From contig NZ_CP042823.1 of the NCBI RefSeq assembly GCF_008000895.1, positions 4,257,001 through 4,321,000 of the forward strand: DNA of 64,000 nt. The letters are read 5' to 3'. A model generated the notes under the pieces. The model saw only the letters and a program-made list of their open reading frames with translations. It ran no database searches and had not been told where the DNA came from. Below, one piece after another: positions 9,204 to 18,077 of this stretch. Positions within the stretch are counted from its first letter, which is position 1. Every line of letters begins with the position of its first letter. Origin of the DNA: Methylobacterium sp. WL1 (GTDB lineage: Bacteria; Pseudomonadota; Alphaproteobacteria; Rhizobiales; Beijerinckiaceae). A program made the translations under genes and the position numbers.

Positions 9204-10322
9204 TCAGACCACGATCGTGATCGCCTGCGCGGCCCGGGTGAGGCCGGTGTAGAGCCAGCGGGCACGGTGCTCGCGGAAGGCGTAGGATTCGTCGAACAAG
9301 GTCACCCGGTCCCATTGCGAACCCTGCGCCTTGTGGACGGTCAGCGCGTAGCCGTAGGTGAACTCGTCGGTCTCGCGACGCAGGAACAGCGGGATCTCCT
9401 CGTCCGTGCCCGAGATCATCGCGCGCAGCACCTTGATGTCGGTGGCGCGGCGGCGCAGCGCCGGGTCGTCCTCGGGCACGACGTCGAGGCGGATCAGGTC
9501 CGGGCGCGGCGGGGCGCGCAGGGCCTGCACTGTCCAGGTCGAGCCGTTGAGCAGGCCCTTCACCCGGTCGTTGCGCAGGCAGACCAGCTTCTCGCCCACC
9601 GCCGGCATCGGGTCGGTGTGGCCGGCGAGTTCCCGGAGCCGGTTGTTGTAGAGGCGGCGGGTCTTGTTGAGGCCGACCAGGACTTGGTCGCATTCCAGCA
9701 CCTCGGCCGGGTCCAGCGTGCGCCGGGAGACGATCCGGCTCTGCCCGTAGGTCCCGAGTTCCAGCCGCCCGCCCTCGCGCACGGTCATGGCCATACGGAC
9801 GATCGGGTCGTCCTTGGCCTGCCGGTGCACCTCGGTGAGCATCACGTCGGGCTCGGCCTCCGTGAAGAAGCCGCCGCCGCGCACGGGGGGCAGTTGCGCC
9901 GGGTCGCCCAGCACCAGCACCGGCCGGTCGAAGGACAGCAGGTCGTTGCCGAGGTCGGAATCGACCATCGAGCACTCGTCGATGATGATCAGGTCGGCCT
10001 TCGCGGCCGGGCCGGACCGGTTCAGCGTGAAGGTGGGGCCGCCCTCCTCCGCCTCCTTGGTGCGGTAGATCAGCGAGTGGATCGTGGCGGCGTCGTAGCA
10101 GCCCTTCTGGCGCATCACCGAGGCCGCCTTGCCGGTGAAGGCGCCGTAGACCACGGTGCCGTCGACATCCTCGGCGATCCGGCGGGCGAGCGTGGTCTTG
10201 CCGGTGCCGGCATAGCCGAACAGCCGGAACACCTGGCTTCCGCCGGCCTTCCGCCAGGCGGCGATGGCCTTCAGCGCCGCATCCTGCTGGGGCGCGAAAG
10301 CCGCCGGCAACCCGGCGCTCAA
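9204..10322 (-). CDS. ATP-dependent RecD-like DNA helicase
   Basis: A 372-residue superfamily 1B helicase or exonuclease subunit. The Walker A motif is GYAGTGKTT (residues 36-44), the Walker B/DEAD-like motif is IIIDECSMVD, motif III is GDPAQLPP, and the C-terminal UvrD-like half carries VHKAQGSQW and YTGLTRA. RecD and Dda helicases translocate 5' to 3' on single-stranded DNA. The protein is short, lacks RecD N-terminal domains, and resembles stand-alone RecD-like or Dda-like helicases. It ends just before the tRNA-Ser on the same strand, and hemF lies 10 bp downstream of its start, so the two could share a transcript (hemF first). Confidence 0.9.
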   Translation of the reverse strand: MSAGLPAAFAPQQDAALKAIAAWRKAGGSQVFRLFGYAGTGKTTLARRIAEDVDGTVVYGAFTGKAASVMRQKGCYDAATIHSLIYRTKEAEEGGPTFTLNRSGPAAKADLIIIDECSMVDSDLGNDLLSFDRPVLVLGDPAQLPPVRGGGFFTEAEPDVMLTEVHRQAKDDPIVRMAMTVREGGRLELGTYGQSRIVSRRTLDPAEVLECDQVLVGLNKTRRLYNNRLRELAGHTDPMPAVGEKLVCLRNDRVKGLLNGSTWTVQALRAPPRPDLIRLDVVPEDDPALRRRATDIKVLRAMISGTDEEIPLFLRRETDEFTYGYALTVHKAQGSQWDRVTLFDESYAFREHRARWLYTGLTRAAQAITIVV

Positions 10323-10332
10323 CGGAACACCC

Positions 10333-11265
10333 TCATGGCCAGCGCACGGTGGGCGGCAGGGACGACAGGATCGAGGCGACGTTGCCGCCGGTCTTCAGCC
10401 CGAAGATCGTGCCCCGGTCGTAGAGCAGGTTGAACTCGACGTAGCGCCCGCGCCGGACCTGCTGCTCCTCGCGATCAGCCTCGGTCCAGGCGGTGTGGAC
10501 GTTGTCGCGCACGATTTTCGGATACGCCTCAAGGAAGGCGCGCCCCACGTCGCGGGTGAAGGCCAGATCCGCCTGCGGATCTCCAGTCCAGCGATAGTCA
10601 TAGAAGATACCGCCGATGCCGCGGGGCTCGTTGCGGTGCTTGAGATGGAAGTATTCGTCGCACCAAGCCTTGTAGGCCGCATGGTCGACGCCGTGGGCCG
10701 CGCAGGCGCGCTCCAGGCAGGCGTGGAAATGCCGGCTGTCAGGATCGTCCTGGCTGCGCCGCCGCACCAAAACGGGCGTGAGGTCGGCGCCGCCGCCGAA
10801 CCACGCCTTCGTGGTCACCACGAAGCGGGTGTTCATGTGCACCGTCGGCACATGCGGGTTCCATGGATGCGCGATCAGCGAGATGCCGGTGGCGAAGAAG
10901 CGCGGATCCTCGGCGGCCCCGGGCATCTGGGCACGGAATTCCGGGGCGAACTCGCCGTGAACCGTGGAGATGTGGACGCCGGCCTTCTCGAACACCCGGC
11001 CCTTGAGCATCGCCATGACGCCGCCGCCGCCGGGCCGACCGGTATGGTCGGTGCGGCTCCAGGGCGTCTTCTCGAAGGTGCCGGGTCCCGTGGGGGCATC
11101 CGGATGGAACGGCCCCTCGACCTCGGCCTCCAGGGCCTCGAAGGCCGCCAGGATGTGGTCGCGCAGGGTCGCGAACCAAGCCGCGGCCTCGGATTTCATG
11201 GCCGTCACGTCGGCCTCGGACAGGGGGGCAGTCAGGGCTGCGCGGGCGGCGTCCGGCATGGTCAT
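10333..11265 (-). CDS. hemF: Oxygen-dependent coproporphyrinogen III oxidase
   Basis: A 310-residue enzyme that converts coproporphyrinogen III to protoporphyrinogen IX with O2 in haem and, in this clade, bacteriochlorophyll synthesis. Signature stretches include [28 protein letters not shown] and the C-terminal [13 protein letters not shown], all typical of HemF. Length is normal for the family. The frame is open further upstream, but the protein begins at ATG 11265 (another ATG follows two codons later); the residues before this are not HemF-like. It lies between a helicase and a PaaI-type thioesterase on the same strand. Confidence 0.97.
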   Translation of the reverse strand: MTMPDAARAALTAPLSEADVTAMKSEAAAWFATLRDHILAAFEALEAEVEGPFHPDAPTGPGTFEKTPWSRTDHTGRPGGGGVMAMLKGRVFEKAGVHISTVHGEFAPEFRAQMPGAAEDPRFFATGISLIAHPWNPHVPTVHMNTRFVVTTKAWFGGGADLTPVLVRRRSQDDPDSRHFHACLERACAAHGVDHAAYKAWCDEYFHLKHRNEPRGIGGIFYDYRWTGDPQADLAFTRDVGRAFLEAYPKIVRDNVHTAWTEADREEQQVRRGRYVEFNLLYDRGTIFGLKTGGNVASILSSLPPTVRWP

Positions 11266-11336
11266 GCGGTAGGCTTTCCCACTGCGCCGATTGGGCGTCA
11301 ATCGGTGGGCGTCAATTCGCCGAACCGGAACCGGCG

Positions 11337-11747
11337 TCAGCGCGGGGCGCCCTCGCCCACGGGCTTGAGCAGGCCGGTGGCGCTTGCCACCAGCTCGCCC
11401 TGCGCGTCGCGGATCTCGGCCTCGCAGAAGGTCACCGAGCGCCCGGCCCGGGTGACGCGCCCCTCCGCGATCAGGGTTCCGCGCCCCGGTGCGAGGAACC
11501 GGGTCTGCATGTCCAGGGTCACCACGGGCCGCCCGGCCTTCAGGCGGGCGGCGGTCCCGAGGGCGACATCGAGCAGCGTGCAGATCACGCCGCCATGGGC
11601 GATGCCGAGGTTGTTGGCGTGCTCGGGCCGCAGGACGAGGCGCAGCCGGGTGCGGCCCTCCCGCACGTCCAGGGCCTCGATCCCGCAATGGTCCACGAAC
11701 GGGATGTGGGCGCCGAAGACCGTGCCCTGCTCCGATGGTTGATCCAC
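11337..11747 (-). CDS. PaaI-family hot-dog thioesterase
   Basis: A 136-residue single hot-dog domain. The family motif [16 protein letters not shown] is present, with the HGG turn and the acidic residue on the following helix that serves as catalytic base. PaaI-type enzymes hydrolyse acyl-CoA esters, often aryl or phenylacetyl-CoA derivatives, as tetramers in the cytoplasm. The substrate cannot be predicted. It is transcribed towards hemF with a 71-bp gap and away from mucR. Confidence 0.9.
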   Translation of the reverse strand: MDQPSEQGTVFGAHIPFVDHCGIEALDVREGRTRLRLVLRPEHANNLGIAHGGVICTLLDVALGTAARLKAGRPVVTLDMQTRFLAPGRGTLIAEGRVTRAGRSVTFCEAEIRDAQGELVASATGLLKPVGEGAPR

Positions 11748-12128
11748 GCCGCCATCCCCAGATCTGATTCCGCCGACATCGTCATCGGGCCGACAGTATA
11801 CAATCCCGTGACCCGCTCACGCCCCGGATCCCGCCGCGTGCGACGTGTTTCCGGTCTGTTGCGAGACCGGGCAACGATTTTCTCAGACGAAGCCGCGGAA
11901 TCGACGCGTCCCAAAGGCGTAACGCCTGCAGACCGCAAGGACCGGATCTCGTTCAAGTGCGGCTCGCCGCTGTCGCGTTGCTCGGCCGACGATTTCAGCT
12001 GCACCGACGGCTTGAGTAATATGCGTGTTCATGGCCGACGCATTATGTAAGGAAACTCTCGACGACGACTTGATTTTGTTGCACAGACGATAGAACCGTG
12101 CCCCACCGTCGGATAGAGGGAGTCATCG
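11748..12128. promoter_or_regulatory. Divergent promoter region, thioesterase / mucR
   Basis: These 381 bp lie between two divergent starts. The mucR-proximal half (about 12015-12090) is distinctly richer in A and T than its surroundings, with several TA steps, the kind of sequence MucR proteins favour, so autoregulation is likely by analogy with rhizobial mucR. A strong ribosome binding site (GAGGGAG) sits just before the mucR ATG. No further ORF is supported. Confidence 0.45.
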
Positions 12129-12632
12129 ATGGACGACATCGCCACAGATCAGCAGCAGACCTTTATCGAGCAGGCCTCGGACATCGTGTCCGCGTATGTC
12201 TCGAACAATTCCGTCCCGATCAGCGAATTGCCCGCGCTCCTGGCCGGCGTTCACGCGGCTCTGGCAAAGCTCTCCGCTCCGGCGGCTGCCGTCACCGAGA
12301 CGGCCGACAAGCCCACGCCGGCCCAGATCCGCAAGTCGGTGACCCCGGACGCGCTGATCTCGTTCATCGACGGCAAGCCCTACAAGACGCTGAAGCGTCA
12401 CCTGTCGCGCAACGGCCTGACCATCGAGCAGTATCGCGAGCGCTTCGGCCTGCCGCGGGACTACCCCTCGACGGCCGCCAGCTACTCGGCGCAGCGTTCC
12501 GAGCTCGCCCGCAGCCTTGGCCTTGGCCAGCAGCGCCGCAAGTCCGCGGCGCCCGTGCAGGAGCCCGAGGAGGAGCCGGCCGAGAAGCCGAAGAAGGCGA
12601 GCCGTCCGCGCAAGGCCAAGGAAACCGCCTGA
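12129..12632 (+). CDS. mucR: MucR/Ros-family transcriptional regulator, zinc ligands partly lost
   Basis: A 167-residue member of the Ros/MucR family, which controls exopolysaccharide, motility and cell-cycle genes in alphaproteobacteria by binding T-rich DNA as higher oligomers. The N-terminal 45 residues match the oligomerisation region. The core KPYKTLKRHLSRNGLTIEQY followed by RERFGLPRDYP is the family's DNA-binding domain. By alignment to Ros, the zinc ligands Cys79, Cys82 (often Asp in MucR), His92 and His97 correspond to Ser78, Asp81, His91 and Gly96, so only part of the site remains. The tail is Lys/Pro/Glu-rich. Some rhizobial homologues are known to fold without zinc, so loss need not mean loss of function. 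A strong hairpin follows the gene. Confidence 0.92.
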   Translation: MDDIATDQQQTFIEQASDIVSAYVSNNSVPISELPALLAGVHAALAKLSAPAAAVTETADKPTPAQIRKSVTPDALISFIDGKPYKTLKRHLSRNGLTIEQYRERFGLPRDYPSTAASYSAQRSELARSLGLGQQRRKSAAPVQEPEEEPAEKPKKASRPRKAKETA

Positions 12633-12687
12633 TCCAGCCGGTCGCCCGGTCTCGGGCGGCCCCAATCCCGGAGCCTCGATCCGACTG

Positions 12688-12728
12688 ATGGTTCGGGCGG
12701 CGCACATCCCGTGCGCCGCCCGAACCAT
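12688..12728 (+). terminator. Perfect hairpin downstream of mucR
   Basis: An 18-bp perfect inverted repeat (12688-12705 and 12711-12728) with a five-base loop. There is no run of T after it, so it may be a terminator of the weak U-tract type or an RNA-stabilising structure. It sits 56 bp after the mucR stop, between mucR and a convergent small gene, and could serve both. Confidence 0.6.
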
Positions 12729-12769
12729 ATCTGCGTTCCGGGGCCCGCCCCGCCCACCGTGGAAACCGA

Positions 12770-12955
12770 TCAGGCGAAGTCGGCGAGATCGTCGGCCACA
12801 TCCCCCGCGGCGCGCTCCGTCTCGGCTTTCTCGGCCTCGCTCTTCTCAGGCTTGTCGGCCTCTGGCTGACGGCCGGGCGCCGTCGACCGCCCATCCGCGT
12901 CCGGCGCATCAACGCCTTGCCCGTCCTTGGTTCGGTCCGGCATCCGGCTCGACAT
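12770..12955 (-). CDS. Small acidic hypothetical protein
   Basis: A 61-residue hydrophilic protein, rich in Glu, Asp, Lys and Ala, with no membrane segment and no recognised domain; the C-terminal half looks helical or disordered. The ATG at 12955 is chosen because a GGGAG ribosome binding site lies eight bases upstream on the minus strand. It converges on mucR across the hairpin. Coding status rests on the ribosome binding site and position only. Confidence 0.4.
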   Translation of the reverse strand: MSSRMPDRTKDGQGVDAPDADGRSTAPGRQPEADKPEKSEAEKAETERAAGDVADDLADFA

Positions 12956-13281
12956 GCTGCGCACTCCCATGGCCCGTTCGGCTGGGGTGCAAAGCCCCCA
13001 ACGACACACCCGTTCCGAACCCACCACTGCGCGTCCGGTGACGGACAGGCTCTGCGTGATCCCGTTCGAGGCGTGCCGGCGCGGCGGCGGACCGGATCTC
13101 GACCCCGCGGCTCACCGGCCTGCCCGGGGTCGGCCGCTCCGCAGACCGAGCGGAACGCACACCGTATCGTGACGGCGGCGAGCCGGCCCGACCCGGCTGG
13201 CGCCGGATCTGAGATGCACCGGATGGGACCGATCGCGAAGGCTCGCGTTGACCGCCCGGCAACACGGTACGGGAGCGTGGA
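12956..13281. other. Intergenic region before GNAT gene
   Basis: A 326-bp divergent region between the small acidic gene and a GNAT gene. Several frames are open because of high GC, but none shows a domain or a ribosome binding site. No clear structure was seen. Confidence 0.4.
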
Positions 13282-13743
13282 TTGGGCAATCGCTACGGGT
13301 TGGAGATCCGCGCCGCCGCAGGGTCCGACGCTCCGGGTCTCGCCGAACTCCTGGGTGCGGCCGGTGTCGCGGTCGGCGCGGCGGATCTGACGGTCCGGCT
13401 CGACGCGCTCCAGGGCGGCGGCGGCACGGCCCTGGTGGCGGTGGAATGGGGCCCGCCGAGCGGCCTGATCGCGCTCAGTCCCGTCCGCACCCTGGAGGCG
13501 CCCAGGGCGACGGGCCTGATCACCACCCTGATCGTCGGGGCGGAGTCCCGGCGCCGGGGCATCGGCCGAGTGCTCCTGAAAGCGGCCGGGCGGGCGGCGC
13601 GCCAGGCTGGCTGCGACCGGCTGGTCCTGAGCGTCGGGCCCGGCCAGGACGACCTGCGCGCCTTCTGCGAGGCCGCCGGGTTCGCCGCCGACGGGCACAG
13701 CCTCGCGCGGCCCTTGCTGAAGCGCGGATCCGGCGAGACTTGA
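13282..13743 (+). CDS. GNAT-family N-acetyltransferase
   Basis: A 153-residue GNAT fold. The acetyl-CoA pyrophosphate-binding motif A is visible as [20 protein letters not shown] (V, then RRRGIG), followed by a helix and the motif B-like FCEAAGF. The substrate is unknown; such small GNATs acetylate amines, amino acids or proteins. The start is a TTG at 13282; the first residues NRYGLEIRAA fit the usual beginning of the fold. It is 71 bp upstream of a small membrane protein on the same strand. Confidence 0.85.
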   Translation: MGNRYGLEIRAAAGSDAPGLAELLGAAGVAVGAADLTVRLDALQGGGGTALVAVEWGPPSGLIALSPVRTLEAPRATGLITTLIVGAESRRRGIGRVLLKAAGRAARQAGCDRLVLSVGPGQDDLRAFCEAAGFAADGHSLARPLLKRGSGET

Positions 13744-13814
13744 GATCCGCGACACCATGGGCGCAGCCGGCAGCGGATATCGGGCGTTGACCCGCAGATA
13801 CTGGAGTTCCACCG

Positions 13815-14171
13815 ATGCTGCTGAGATCCGAAACCCCGCCGTCACCCGGAAACCTTCAGGCCGATCCGCCGCCGGATTCGAATAACCCGACCTCGGCGCA
13901 GCTCAAGGGCGATATCGACAGCGGGCGAACCGGCGACAAGATTCCCCATGTCGATGTCGGCGCCGCCCCGCTCGGCACCTGCGAGGAGGCCGGAGGCGCA
14001 CCGCCGACCTCCCAGGAAGTCCGCCTGGCGCGGCAGAACGAGCGCGCGCCCTCCGAGAAGGCGGCGGCCGGGATCATGCAGACGCGCACGCCCTGGATCA
14101 CCCCGGCCTTCGCGGGCGCCATCGTGGCGATCGCGGTGGTGCTGACGGTGTCCCTCTGGCTGACGCATTAG
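13815..14171 (+). CDS. Small protein with single C-terminal membrane anchor
   Basis: A 118-residue protein of unknown function. The first 90 residues are hydrophilic, Pro/Gly/Ala-rich and probably unstructured. A single hydrophobic helix (about residues 97-116, FAGAIVAIAVVLTVSLWL) ends two residues from the C-terminus, so it should be tail-anchored with the body in the cytoplasm. No domain is recognised. A short dispersed repeat begins at its stop codon. Confidence 0.65.
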   Translation: MLLRSETPPSPGNLQADPPPDSNNPTSAQLKGDIDSGRTGDKIPHVDVGAAPLGTCEEAGGAPPTSQEVRLARQNERAPSEKAAAGIMQTRTPWITPAFAGAIVAIAVVLTVSLWLTH

Positions 14172-14207
14172 GGCCGTTCCCGATCGCGTTGCGATCTGGA
14201 ACGGCTC
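14169..14207 (+). repeat. Dispersed palindromic repeat, copy 1
   Basis: Starts at the TAG stop of the preceding gene. GCCGTTCC and GGAACGGC form the arms around a GATCGCGTTGCGATC centre, itself palindromic. Related copies begin at 48334 and 51890, each again at or near a gene end. It is probably a REP-like element or a transcription terminator family of this genome. Confidence 0.6.
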
Positions 14208-14397
14208 TCCGTCCTAGATCCGACGCGCTCGCTGAGGCCGAACCGGCATCTACGCCGACGTTGAGCGCTCCGGGCCGGACCCCGCGGGGTCCCGGGATGA
14301 TGCAGGACGACACGGCACCGCTGGAGGCGGCTTAAAGGTCGATTCACGTCGATGCGGTTAGCGTGAGCTTACTGCAGTCTTGCGTAAACCGATCCTC

Positions 14398-15528
14398 ATG
14401 CCCCCATCCGTCGACGCTCCGCCGGACCTGTCCGGGCTCCTCGAATTGGCACGGATCGAGAATCTCGATCTCAAGCCGGTGATCCTCCGCGTGCAGACCG
14501 ACTTGTTCGTTCGGGCACCCGGACGGGACCGGGCCGAGGTCGAGATTTTCGAATCCCTCGCCTGCGGCCTGATCCCTACGGTGGACGACGAGACCGCCGA
14601 GGTCGTGGCCCGCAAGCTCGCCCCCTTCCCTGAGACGCCACCCACCGTCCTGGAGGCGCTCGCCCTCCGCGGCGGCGCCGTCCGCGACACGGTGGTGACG
14701 CTCGCCCCGGTCCTGAGCCACAGCCTGATCGAGGCCGCCCTCGCCGACGGATCCGACATCGCCGCCCGCATCGCCACCCGGGTTGGGCTGAGCCGCGAGG
14801 CGGTCGACGGACTGTCCCGCGAGGACCGCCTCGAGATCGACGTGGCGCTCGCCGCCAATGTCGGCATCACCCTGCGCGGTGCGGCGCTCGCCCGCCTCGT
14901 GAGCCGCGGCCGCGGCGTCGCCGACCTCGCGCACCGGCTCCTGGCCCGGCCGGATGTCTCGGCCGCCGACCTCGTGCCGCTCTACCTGCACGCCGATCCG
15001 ATTCGCCGCGAGGTGATCGGCCGGACCGTCGAGGCGACCGCCGCCCTGCGCCCTGCCCGCCGCCGCCGCGCGGCCTGGGCGGAGACCCTGACCGGCCTCT
15101 CGGCGGCCCAGGACGTCCCGCGCTTCATCGCGGCCCTGGCCGACAGCCTCGGAATTGCCCACGACTTCCTCGCCGTCGTCACCGATCCCGGGGCACGCTA
15201 CGACTTGCTGACGCTCGGGTTGCGCGCCGCCGGCCTGCACGAGGAGGAGGCGGTCTTCATCTTCCTCACCCTCAACCAGGGCGTCGCGCGCTCGGCCGAG
15301 CGTGTCTCTGGCCTGGTGCGCCTGTTCCGGACCGTGAGCCGGCCGGCCTCCCGCGACCTGATCGCGGCGATCCTCGATACGCCGCTGGCCGAGCGCGGAC
15401 GCAGTGAAGCCCACCAGCCGCTGCACGGCCCGGAGGCAACGCTGCGCCAGGGCCCCGAGCGCGCCGGGGCACAGCGCCCGCCCCTGCCGATGCGCGCCTT
15501 CCGGGCGACCGGCGGCGAGGCCGGCTGA
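14398..15528 (+). CDS. DUF2336 domain-containing protein
   Basis: A 376-residue, almost wholly helical protein that fits the DUF2336 family, common in alphaproteobacteria and often near sensory genes. Repeated helical pairs such as ALRGGAVRDTVVTLAPVLS and LLARPDVSAADLVPLYL suggest a HEAT-like solenoid. No membrane segment or enzyme motif is present. The C-terminal 45 residues are Arg/Pro-rich and probably disordered. An upstream in-frame TTG (14380) is possible; ATG 14398 is chosen because the conserved part starts soon after. Function is unknown. Confidence 0.85.
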   Translation: MPPSVDAPPDLSGLLELARIENLDLKPVILRVQTDLFVRAPGRDRAEVEIFESLACGLIPTVDDETAEVVARKLAPFPETPPTVLEALALRGGAVRDTVVTLAPVLSHSLIEAALADGSDIAARIATRVGLSREAVDGLSREDRLEIDVALAANVGITLRGAALARLVSRGRGVADLAHRLLARPDVSAADLVPLYLHADPIRREVIGRTVEATAALRPARRRRAAWAETLTGLSAAQDVPRFIAALADSLGIAHDFLAVVTDPGARYDLLTLGLRAAGLHEEEAVFIFLTLNQGVARSAERVSGLVRLFRTVSRPASRDLIAAILDTPLAERGRSEAHQPLHGPEATLRQGPERAGAQRPPLPMRAFRATGGEAG

Positions 15529-15578
15529 GCCATCGCGGTCAGGGATTCAGAAGGGCTCGGCCCTTTGGAAACCCGATA

Positions 15579-15899
15579 TCAGCGCGGATCCGACGGGCCC
15601 CGCCAGGCGGGCTGCCGGTCGGAGGCTTCCAGCGTGTCGTTCGAGGCCGGCTCGGGCTCGTCAACGCCGGCGCGTCGGCTCAGCTCCGCCATCAGGCCCC
15701 GGGCCAGCACCGCACGCACCGCCCGGTCCCGGGTCTCCGCAGGGATTGCGTCGAGGGCGGCCGGAACCGCATTCCGAGCGTTCGCGGCGGCCGCGCCCGT
15801 GAGCTTGCGGGTCTCCGCGGCCGGATCCGCGCCGGTGCGCAGCAGGGCGCAGTACGAGAGCGCGCCGATCACCAGCGCGGCGCGCAGCAGGAAAGTCAT
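15579..15899 (-). CDS. Small membrane-anchored hypothetical protein
   Basis: A 106-residue protein beginning MTFLLRAALVIGALSYCALL, a hydrophobic segment that is either a signal anchor or an uncleaved signal peptide. The rest is helical and Ala/Arg-rich, followed by a Glu/Pro-rich tail, likely periplasmic. ATG 15899 is chosen because a GGAG lies eight bases upstream; the longer frame starting at 15989 adds non-hydrophobic residues in front of the signal. No family is recognised. It converges with the DUF2336 gene and diverges from the kinase gene. Confidence 0.55.
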   Translation of the reverse strand: MTFLLRAALVIGALSYCALLRTGADPAAETRKLTGAAAANARNAVPAALDAIPAETRDRAVRAVLARGLMAELSRRAGVDEPEPASNDTLEASDRQPAWRGPSDPR

Positions 15900-16171
15900 C
15901 GGGCGGGCTCCGTGGCGGATGTCGCGCGCTATCGAACGCGAAAATCCGTCCGGTTTCGTGAACTCCGCCTCAACCGGTTCGGTTTTCACGCGCCATGGTG
16001 AACGAAGCCCGCGCGTAGAAGTCTGGTTACCTTACGGAAAGCATCCCGCGCATTCGGCCAAGTCGCGCAACACTCGTTTAAGCCGCCCCTGCGACTGTCC
16101 GGTAGTCGTTTTGAAGTCGAGCCGGAGGCGCGGGGAATGTCGATTGGCATTCACCGCGGCGCGTGTGAGCC

Positions 16172-18050
16172 TTGCCTGTAAAAAAAGCCCTGACGTCTCT
16201 GCTCGACGACCGTCTCGCGGGGCTCGTCCACGAATCCGTGGCGGATGATGCGAGCGTCCGGTTCCGGCATGAGCGCTTCCTGGTGTCGCGCCTCGCCACC
16301 GGCGTGGTGATGATGGCGGCGCTGCCGCCTTACCTGCTCTGGCGCGGGGTGCCGTCGGGCATCGAGGTGGTGGCGATCGCCAGCCTGCTGCTGCCGGTGC
16401 TGGCCGCCGTGCTGCTCGCCCGCACCGGGTGCCTCTGGATGGCGCACGCGATCTCGTCGGCCGGCCTGACCGGTCTGGTGGTCTGCCTCGCGGGCCTCAC
16501 CGGCGGAGCCACATCCCCGGCAGCGGTCTGGCTGGTGGCGATCCCGCTGGAGGCCCTGGTGTCCGGCTCGATGCGGGCCACCGCCGCCGCGGCATTCCTG
16601 GCCGTCCTCGGCGTCCTGGGGGTGGTCTTCCTGGGCTCCTGGGGCGGCGCCGTCCCGCTGGTGGACATCTCCGCCAGCGTCGCCCTTCCGGTCTTCGCGA
16701 TCACCGCGATCGGCCACGTCGCCGCCCAGGCCCTGGAGCACATGCGCAACGAGGGCACCTGGCGCGAGCGGCTGCGCGACAACGAGGCCCGCGACCGGTT
16801 GCTGTTGTCGGCGATCGACGACCTCGTGACCTGGCACGACCGCAACGGCCGCGTGCTCGAGGCGTCGGTCTCGGCGAGCCGGATGGTCGGCAGCGACGCG
16901 GCGCAGCTGCGCGGCCACGGCCTGCTGGAGCGGGTCCACGTCGCCGACCGTCCCGCCTTCCTCAAGGCGGTGAGCGACGTCGCCGCCAGCGGGCGCCCGG
17001 CCACGCTGCCGCTGCGCCTCCACGTCGAGCCCGCCGCCGGCCGGCCCGACGGCGCCCGCCTGATCCATGCCGAGATGCGCGCCCACCGGATCGCGCACGG
17101 CCCCCACGACACGGCCATGACGGTGGTGGCGGTGACCCGCGACATGACCGAGCATCACCGCCACGCCGAGGAGCTGGAGCGCGCCCGCGCCGAGGCCGAG
17201 CGCGCCGACGCGATCAAGGGGCGGTTCCTGGCCAACGTCACGCACGAGCTACGCACGCCGCTCAACGCGATCATCGGCTTCTCGGAAGTGCTTGCCGGTG
17301 AAGGCGCGGTCAGCCTCAGCCCGGACCAGGCCCGGGAATATGCCGGGATCATCGGCTCCTCCGGCCACCACCTCCTCGGCGTCGTCAACACGCTCCTCGA
17401 CATGAGCCGGATCCAGAGCGGCAACTTCGACTACGCGCCGGAGACGTTCGATGCCGCTGCGCTGGTGCAGACCTGCTGCGACCTGATGCGTCTCAAGGCC
17501 GAGACCGCAGGGGTCACGCTGGCGGCCTCCGTGCCGGGCCCGATCGAGATCACGGCCGATCCCAGCGCGTGCCGACAGGTGCTGATCAACCTGATCTCGA
17601 ACGCGGTGAAGTTCACCCCGCGGGGCGGACGGGTCGACCTGTCCCTGCGCCGTGGCCCGGATGGCCTGGAGATCGTCGTCGCCGATACCGGCGTCGGCGT
17701 CGGCGAGGGCGACTTGCCCAAGCTCGGCACGCCGTTCTTCCAGGCCGGCAGCGGCGGCTACAAGCGCCAGCACGAGGGAACCGGCCTCGGCCTCTCGGTG
17801 GTGCAGGGCCTCGTCGGCCTGCACGGCGGCGCGATGCTGATCGAGAGCGCCCCGAGTGCCGGGACCGCCGTCACCGTGACGCTGCCTTTCGTCTGCCGGG
17901 ATCCGGCGGCCGCCGCCGGCCCCGCCCCGATCCGCACGGCCGTGCGCGGCGCGGCGCCCCCCTGCGCCGGCGGTGGTGCGCCTGCCGCTCGGCCTGTTCG
18001 ACGCGGAACCCGGCGCCGCGTCGGAGCCGGCCCTGCGCCGCGCCGGCTGA
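16172..18050 (+). CDS. DivJ-like membrane PAS sensor histidine kinase, frameshift near the C-terminus
   Basis: Five to six hydrophobic segments (residues about 40-190) are followed by a PAS domain (about 205-330), a HisKA domain with the phospho-acceptor His358 in VTHELRTPLNAIIGFSE, and an HATPase domain with NLISNAVKF (N-box), ADTGVGVG and GTGLGLSV. All catalytic boxes are intact. The same frame then runs past a C6 run (17957-17962) into the next gene, reaching 19201 (1009 residues). Removing one C restores an Ala/Pro-rich tail ending at TGA 18048-18050, 27 bp before the next start, so a one-base insertion is likely. Topology and the PG-binding/DUF1491 neighbours resemble divJ loci; DivJ phosphorylates DivK in cell-cycle control. 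That assignment is inference. Confidence 0.8.
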
Positions 18051-18077
18051 GCCAGCGATCCGCGAGAAGGAGACACG

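Noticed and set aside
9195..10433. A 412-residue plus-strand frame over the helicase
   Set aside because: Antisense to a protein with all helicase motifs; no ribosome binding site or domain.
12364..13845. A 493-residue minus-strand frame covering mucR and the GNAT gene
   Set aside because: Low-complexity Arg/Pro/Ala content, crosses genes with recognisable domains.
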